A stretch of 64,000 bases of DNA from Sphingomonas trueperi (GTDB lineage: Bacteria; Pseudomonadota; Alphaproteobacteria; Sphingomonadales; Sphingomonadaceae). Within the stretch, counting starts at the first letter, position 1. The number at the start of each line of letters is the position of its first letter. The position numbers and the translations under genes were made by a program. The notes beneath the pieces are model-generated. The model was given only the letters and a program-made list of their open reading frames with translations. It did no database searches and had not been told where the DNA came from. The stretch lies in contig NZ_JAATJB010000002.1 of assembly GCF_011927635.1 (NCBI RefSeq), forward strand, positions 124,001 through 188,000. Reading direction: 5' to 3'. Shown in pieces: positions 56,866-64,000 of the stretch.

Positions 56866-56993
56866 AGCGCGAATGGGGGTTGGTCGGAAGGCCTGTACTC
56901 AGTTGCACGACAAGCCGTGCCGGACACTAAGGTACCGGCGAAATCGCCGAGCCCCAAAGCCGTAGGTTTGAAGGCGTTGATTTTTCTCTTGAG

Positions 56994-58040
56994 ATGCTCG
57001 ACTGGTTTCTCGGGGAGGCTCACTTGTCGATACTCAAAGCATTCGCGTTTCTCGTTCCGCCTGGTAAGGGCGCCGGGGTCGGACAGCCAATTTCTGGAAA
57101 AGAAGTTGGAATTGGGGCTGGAAAGCTGTTTGAGATGCTGGATAGCATTTTCTCGGGAGATGCTTCCAAGCATGATTTCGAGATCGTGTTCAACCACTCA
57201 GCGACTGGTGAGCAATATAACGAATGCAGGCGATTATTCGTTGAATTTACGGCCGATGCTACGGTCGAAAACGGCCTAAAAATAGCGCAACGTCTGCAGA
57301 ATGTGTCCGATCATCGCAGTGGGCTGGGTCTCTTGTTTTTGATAAGTGGTACAAATGGTTTGAGGCGCAGGATGGTTGTATCCCGCTTCCCTACGGATCA
57401 AGCTGTTCTTGCTGAAGTTAATGAGAAGGGGCTCAATGTAGAGTTTCTTGAGCAGGTGTTTATCAAAAGGCTCTCGTCGTACAAAGCCGTCTGTCTGCAG
57501 CATGAAAGCCCGGTTAATGGATTCTGGAAGGCGATGGCTACTGATCGCCAAGCTGGGCAATCAGGTGAGCACATTTCAGAATATTGGCTGAAAGAGTTTC
57601 TTGATGCTGATTTTTCAGAAACACCAGCTGCTGGAACGCGGCGCCTTGCGGTAGCTCTGCGAAAGGCGTTGAAGGCGCACCCTAACATAGATGTGAAGAG
57701 CGAGTTGGCGCATGCAAGCTCTTTAGCATCTGCTATATTCACAGACAAAACGATATCAATTGAAGGATTTTGCGAGTATTTTGCGCTTAGTCAATCGGCG
57801 AAAGATGCCGTGCGTGCACAGTTGTCGAAGTCCAGCCTTTTTGGTAAAAACTTCAAATTTGACCCCGAGGAGTTCAAAGTTGTCGCGCCATTTCGAACAG
57901 TCGAAATGAGCAATGGGGCGATACTCACCGCTCCCAACGACGAATTTGAAAACGTATTCTCCGAGCATAAAGCTGACAATGGGATCGTTACATACAGCAC
58001 TGTTGGAAGAATAAATGATCAAAGGTTGGCTCGTAAATGA
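56994..58040 (+). CDS. Unrecognised 348-aa protein coupled to an alarmone synthetase
   Basis: 348 residues from ATG 56994, or 338 from TTG 57024, which has the better SD (GGGGAGG). No signal peptide or membrane span. Features: LFEMLDSIFSGDASKHDFEI; SGLGLLFLISGTNGLRRRMV; VSRFPTDQAVLAEVNEKGLN; a helical SELAHASSLASAIFTDKTIS; and a final FENVFSEHKADNGIVTYSTV. The middle is faintly reminiscent of nucleoid-associated NdpA-type proteins, but I would not name it. AT-rich codons and local GC far below the flanks point to horizontal transfer. Its stop overlaps the next start (ATGA), so both products are made together; it could be an antitoxin or a sensor partner. Confidence 0.8.
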   Translation: MLDWFLGEAHLSILKAFAFLVPPGKGAGVGQPISGKEVGIGAGKLFEMLDSIFSGDASKHDFEIVFNHSATGEQYNECRRLFVEFTADATVENGLKIAQRLQNVSDHRSGLGLLFLISGTNGLRRRMVVSRFPTDQAVLAEVNEKGLNVEFLEQVFIKRLSSYKAVCLQHESPVNGFWKAMATDRQAGQSGEHISEYWLKEFLDADFSETPAAGTRRLAVALRKALKAHPNIDVKSELAHASSLASAIFTDKTISIEGFCEYFALSQSAKDAVRAQLSKSSLFGKNFKFDPEEFKVVAPFRTVEMSNGAILTAPNDEFENVFSEHKADNGIVTYSTVGRINDQRLARK

Positions 58041-58666
58041 CTCGTTTTCGCGAAATAATTGGCGAGTACGAATCTCGTTATAAAGTTTTGCGTGGGGTTG
58101 CTAGCGACCTGGAAGTGTATCTGAAGAGTTATTTGACGGGCGTGCAGAGGGTTGACCGCGTGGCGGCACGGGCAAAATCGCCCGAACGTTTCGCTGCGAA
58201 GGCGACTAAAGTTTATGAAGATGGTTCAGAGCGGTACCCCAACCCTTTCACCGAAATCCAAGATCAGATCGGCGCGCGAATAACAGTATTTTATCTATCT
58301 GACGTAGCAAAAGTTGAGGCTGCAATCAGAAAATACTTCAAATTTATCGAAGTGAAATCGAAGGCGCCATTGTCTGACTATGAATTTGGATATTTTGGTC
58401 TTCATTTCATAATTTGCATGCCGGATGACCTTATTCCGGATGATTCCGAAGAAATTGTTCCAGAATTCTTCGAATTGCAGATAAAGACTCTCTTTCAACA
58501 TGCGTGGTCTGAGGCGCACCACGATCTCGGTTATAAATCTATCAGAGGTCTCATGCCCGAAGAAAGGCGCAAGATTGCGTTTACGGCTGCGCAAGCGTGG
58601 GGTGCAGATGAAATGTTTGATGAGCTTGCGAAGTCGTTAGTGAACGATAACGAGCCAATACCTTAA
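58037..58666 (+). CDS. Small RelA/SpoT-type alarmone synthetase
   Basis: 209 residues, a lone RelA/SpoT nucleotidyltransferase domain with no hydrolase, TGS or ACT domain. Catalytic pattern kept: basic G-loop region RAKSPERFAAKATK (Arg45, Lys47), FTEIQDQIGARITVFYL with Asp76 and Arg81, EFGYFGLHFI with Tyr119 and His123, and FELQIKTLFQHAWSEAHHDL with Glu146. Such proteins make (p)ppGpp, (pp)pApp, or pyrophosphorylate tRNA in toxic forms (toxSAS, CapRel). Low GC and coupling to the preceding gene by a 4-bp overlap suggest an acquired two-gene module. Which chemistry it performs cannot be read from sequence. Confidence 0.88.
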   Translation: MTRFREIIGEYESRYKVLRGVASDLEVYLKSYLTGVQRVDRVAARAKSPERFAAKATKVYEDGSERYPNPFTEIQDQIGARITVFYLSDVAKVEAAIRKYFKFIEVKSKAPLSDYEFGYFGLHFIICMPDDLIPDDSEEIVPEFFELQIKTLFQHAWSEAHHDLGYKSIRGLMPEERRKIAFTAAQAWGADEMFDELAKSLVNDNEPIP

Positions 58667-58690
58667 ATACGGTTAGTGTAATGAAGGGCA

Positions 58691-58713
58691 AGCTTGGGCA
58701 ACCTGCCCAAGCT
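58691..58713. terminator. Bidirectional hairpin between the synthetase gene and uvrA
   Basis: AGCTTGGGCA-ACC-TGCCCAAGCT, a perfect 10-bp stem between two convergent genes. T-richness is weak on both sides; it is still the likely end of both transcripts. Confidence 0.55.
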
Positions 58714-58721
58714 GCACAATA

Positions 58722-61721
<3,000 letters not shown>

Positions 61722-61729
61722 GGGGGAGG

Positions 61730-61744
61730 GTTCTATCTTTGTTC
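61730..61744 (-). promoter_or_regulatory. LexA (SOS) box upstream of uvrA
   Basis: GTTC-TATCTTT-GTTC on the plus strand (GAAC-N7-GAAC on the uvrA strand), an exact alphaproteobacterial LexA operator, starting 9 bp before the uvrA ATG. uvrA is a conserved SOS gene. Confidence 0.82.
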
Positions 61745-61788
61745 TGAAAGGTTTTCCAGAGGGGAGATAGGAACGCCGTCCCCGGTTC

Positions 61789-61815
61789 GCCACCCGTCCG
61801 CGGGGGACGGGTGGC
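61789..61815. terminator. Hairpin between the TbpB-like gene and uvrA
   Basis: GCCACCCGTCC-GCGGG-GGACGGGTGGC, a perfect 11-bp stem 16 bp after the stop of the minus-strand lipoprotein gene. There is no T-run; it may still end or protect that transcript ahead of the uvrA promoter. Confidence 0.5.
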
Positions 61816-61830
61816 GGGAGGCGGCAATGG

Positions 61831-63675
61831 TTACTGGCGCTTGCCGATGGCGACGCCCTGCAGCCGCAGGGTCCCGCCGAACTGTTCCGGCTTCCACGTG
61901 CCCCCGAAACTCACGCCCGCTTCCTGGGCAGAGGGGCCGAAGAATCGACCCGCAATGCCGATGGAAGCAGTGCTATTGTTCATGGGCGTCGCCCCCCCCG
62001 AGAAGGTGTTGGTGTTGGGGGCGGCCTCGATGCGGCCGGAGAGCGTCAAGCCGCCGAAGTCCTGCGTGGTTCCGCCGCCCGCCGGGGTGAATAGCGGGCG
62101 CAGCTCGCCACCAATAGTGCGGCTGACGAAGTCCACCGTGATGCTTGCGGTGCCGCGCATGTCGTACGGGGCGTCTCCCCCGCGAACCGCATAGCCGTAG
62201 ATCGCTCCGGCATAGGTGGCGTTGCCGACGCGCGGCACATTGTCCGACGGCGTGTTGACGCCATAGATCGACCAGAGTCGCGCCACCGGGTCCGTGGTGC
62301 CGGTCGCCGGCTGCTGCAGCGTCATGTAATCGGCGAAGGCTGAATAGGTCAGCGCCACCGATCCATTGCTGCCGTTCGGCGTGTAGATGCGCAGCGTGGC
62401 GCTCTTGTCGCCGTCGACCTGCCGGTAGGTCTTCACCCCGTCGCTGCTTTCGGCCGAGACGGCATTGGCCGCCGTGAAGGTGCGCCCGTCGAAGGTGTAG
62501 CTCTTCGCAGCCGGATCGAAGCCCAGGCTGGACCAGGCGCCGTTGGGCCAACCGGTGAAGCTCGCCACCTTGCCGGGTTCCGTGCCGCGGCTGTTCTGCA
62601 CCTCGGCCTGGATCGGGCTCACGCCGGAAGCGATCGCGAAACTCTGCGGCGATGTCAGATTTGCCAACGGGATGGCGGCGGCGGAATCCTCTGGCTTTCG
62701 CCGCCCGGTCAAGGTGCCGACGGTCGTGAGTTTGCCGCCGCTTATCCACGTGGTGGTGAAGCTCGCCCCGACTTCTTCGGCACCCGGGCCGAAGAAGCGG
62801 CCGCTGACATCGCCGCCGCCGCCGTCGATGGCCATCTGGCCCTTGAAGGACGCGGTGCCTGCGGTCAGGTTCGCGTCGCCGCGGAAGGTGAATGTGGGTA
62901 GGTAGGCATTGCCCGCCAACGTAGTCACCGGCACACGGCGACCCGTGCCGTCGAAGAGCATTCTTCCGCCCATGAAATCAACGTCCATTCGGCCGGATCC
63001 GGCGAGTGCCGCAAGCGCCTCGGGCTGCGAGTTAATACCAGATTCGATCCCGATCAGGTCGAGGGCATAGGTGCCCGTTCCGGTGCGCGGCATCGCCGAG
63101 TCCTGCGTGCGAATGCCGTAGATGAAGGCGTCCACCGAGCCCGCAATGGTGTCGGCGCCGTTTTCCGTATGCTGCCAGTAGCCGGCGCCGACATATTGGT
63201 AGGTGAACGCCCCCGAGGTGCCGATGGCGGTCAGCGCGAGCGTGTCGGTCTTGGCGCCGGCGCCGCGCTTGAACATGGTGAGCTGGGCAGTGCTGGTCGC
63301 GGCATCGCGGTCCGACGGCAGGAACGTCTGGCTGCGGGTGCCCGAGGTGATGGTATAGCTGCGCGCGCGCGCGTCATAGGCGACCGAGATCGAACCGAAG
63401 GCGATGTTGAGGGTGGGGCTGCTGGCGCCGTTGGTGGGGAAGTTTCCCACGGCGGTCGCGCCGTCGTTGGTGAAGGTTTCGCTGCTGTTCAGCGCCAGCA
63501 GCGAGGCATTCGGCGTGGGCGTGGGCGTAGGCGCTGGTGCCGGGGTGGTGCCGCTGCCCGTGCCGGGCGCGGAGCCGCCCGCCGAACCGATGCCGCCGCC
63601 ACCGCCGCCGCCGCTGCACGCAGACAGAACCAAGCCAGCCGCGAGCGCGGCGGCGCTAACCGAAAATTTCAGCAT
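61831..63675 (-). CDS. Transferrin-binding protein-like surface lipoprotein with duplicated barrel
   Basis: 614 residues. Lipobox LVLSAC (Cys20), a Gly-run and a Pro/Thr linker (about 21-57), then two related halves of about 270 residues. Each half ends with the beta-barrel signature GRFFGPxAxE..G.SF..TW (near residues 294-312 and 586-602), preceded by a conserved pattern with a 'F.G.A..YMT..Y' type strand. This is the TbpB beta-barrel fold of Slam-type surface lipoproteins. A ligand such as heme or metal is possible but not shown; no TonB receptor gene is adjacent. Confidence 0.8.
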   Translation of the reverse strand: MLKFSVSAAALAAGLVLSACSGGGGGGGIGSAGGSAPGTGSGTTPAPAPTPTPTPNASLLALNSSETFTNDGATAVGNFPTNGASSPTLNIAFGSISVAYDARARSYTITSGTRSQTFLPSDRDAATSTAQLTMFKRGAGAKTDTLALTAIGTSGAFTYQYVGAGYWQHTENGADTIAGSVDAFIYGIRTQDSAMPRTGTGTYALDLIGIESGINSQPEALAALAGSGRMDVDFMGGRMLFDGTGRRVPVTTLAGNAYLPTFTFRGDANLTAGTASFKGQMAIDGGGGDVSGRFFGPGAEEVGASFTTTWISGGKLTTVGTLTGRRKPEDSAAAIPLANLTSPQSFAIASGVSPIQAEVQNSRGTEPGKVASFTGWPNGAWSSLGFDPAAKSYTFDGRTFTAANAVSAESSDGVKTYRQVDGDKSATLRIYTPNGSNGSVALTYSAFADYMTLQQPATGTTDPVARLWSIYGVNTPSDNVPRVGNATYAGAIYGYAVRGGDAPYDMRGTASITVDFVSRTIGGELRPLFTPAGGGTTQDFGGLTLSGRIEAAPNTNTFSGGATPMNNSTASIGIAGRFFGPSAQEAGVSFGGTWKPEQFGGTLRLQGVAIGKRQ

Positions 63676-63976
63676 GTTGCCCCCTTTTGCCGACCCTTAG
63701 CCAAGCAATCGGTGCGCGGGCAAGGCGAAGGATCGTCCTGCAATCGGACGGGTGCGGACCTGGTCGGTCGGCGCCTGCGACCCGCCATGGAGGCCGGGCC
63801 AGGCGAACCGCCCCCGAGCGGAGAAGGCGCCAATTCAACGCCGCCAGCCACACCGCCGTCCGGCTGCTGCGCGCGCGCATCCGCCGCCGCCGCGCAACAT
63901 CCGCAAACGCCGAGGTCGCAGCGGCACCGAAGTGCACGCCATCCCGCCGCCCGCGACGTTCGATTCTTTTCCGGCG
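63676..63976. other. Intergenic region, no gene seen
   Basis: About 300 bp upstream of the TbpB-like gene up to the right edge. Only short frames with no family resemblance are found on either strand. It should contain the promoter of the minus-strand lipoprotein gene and of whatever lies to the right. Confidence 0.4.
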
Positions 63977-63992
63977 TGTGACGCGCGTCACA
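63977..63992. promoter_or_regulatory. Perfect CRP/FNR-type palindrome
   Basis: TGTGA-CGCGCG-TCACA, identical to the consensus half sites of CRP-family regulators, extended by CG on both sides to a 20-bp palindrome. It lies 300 bp upstream of the TbpB-like gene and at the window edge, so the controlled gene may be outside. Confidence 0.55.
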
Positions 63993-64000
63993 CGGCTGGA

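Overview
The window reads as a chromosomal segment of a GC-rich alphaproteobacterium of the order Sphingomonadales, most likely Sphingomonas or a close relative. The signs are the protein families present (for example the 'vgr-related' HExxH protein, BamD, bactofilin, and several small proteins I associate with sphingomonads), very high third-position GC, EcfG-type promoters (GGAAC-N16/17-CGTT), alphaproteobacterial LexA boxes (GTTC-N7-GTTC), and a ~96-bp palindromic intergenic repeat in five copies. No rRNA, CRISPR array or insertion sequence is visible. One tRNA (Tyr, GTA) is present.

Layout. 1-13.8 kb is housekeeping and envelope: phosphomannose isomerase, bamD, recN (with a LexA box), a GT4 glycosyltransferase, small periplasmic and glycine-zipper proteins, a cupin, a strong candidate structured RNA with its own terminator (7.55-7.81 kb), a small iron-permease-like protein, a cobalamin riboswitch driving btuB-btuF, a bestrophin, a DUF4142 lipoprotein behind an EcfG promoter, and a bactofilin. 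14-36.1 kb is the ribosomal superoperon: rpsL-rpsG-fusA-tuf, then rpsJ, then rplC-D-W-B, rpsS, rplV, rpsC, rplP, rpmC, rpsQ, rplN, rplX, rplE, rpsN, rpsH, rplF, rplR, rpsE, rpmD, then (after a terminator and a Na+/H+ antiporter gene that is not normally there) rplO-secY-adk, and finally rpsM-rpsK-rpoA-rplQ. 36.3-54.1 kb carries a prolyl oligopeptidase, glnD, lipoproteins, an EcfG-controlled membrane protein, OsmC, rlmB with an M28 peptidase, tRNA-Tyr, a small regulatory cluster with two matching palindromic operators and a MarR-like regulator, rph-rdgB, hrcA-grpE, and a cold-shock protein.

54.1-58.7 kb is the accessory part: a terminase-small-subunit-like HTH protein with a low-complexity tail, a cupin, a ParE-type toxin-antitoxin pair with a palindrome over its start codon, and a conspicuously AT-richer two-gene unit (an unrecognised 348-aa protein translationally coupled to a small RelA/SpoT-type alarmone synthetase). 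The latter is the best candidate here for an undescribed toxin-antitoxin or phage-defence system. 58.7-64 kb holds uvrA with a LexA box next to its start, a duplicated TbpB-like surface lipoprotein, and a perfect CRP-type palindrome at the right edge.

How the genes work together: most of the window is the core translation, secretion and transcription machinery. Around it sit SOS repair genes (recN, uvrA), general-stress genes under EcfG, protein-quality genes (hrcA-grpE), envelope assembly (bamD, lipoproteins) and nitrogen signalling (glnD).
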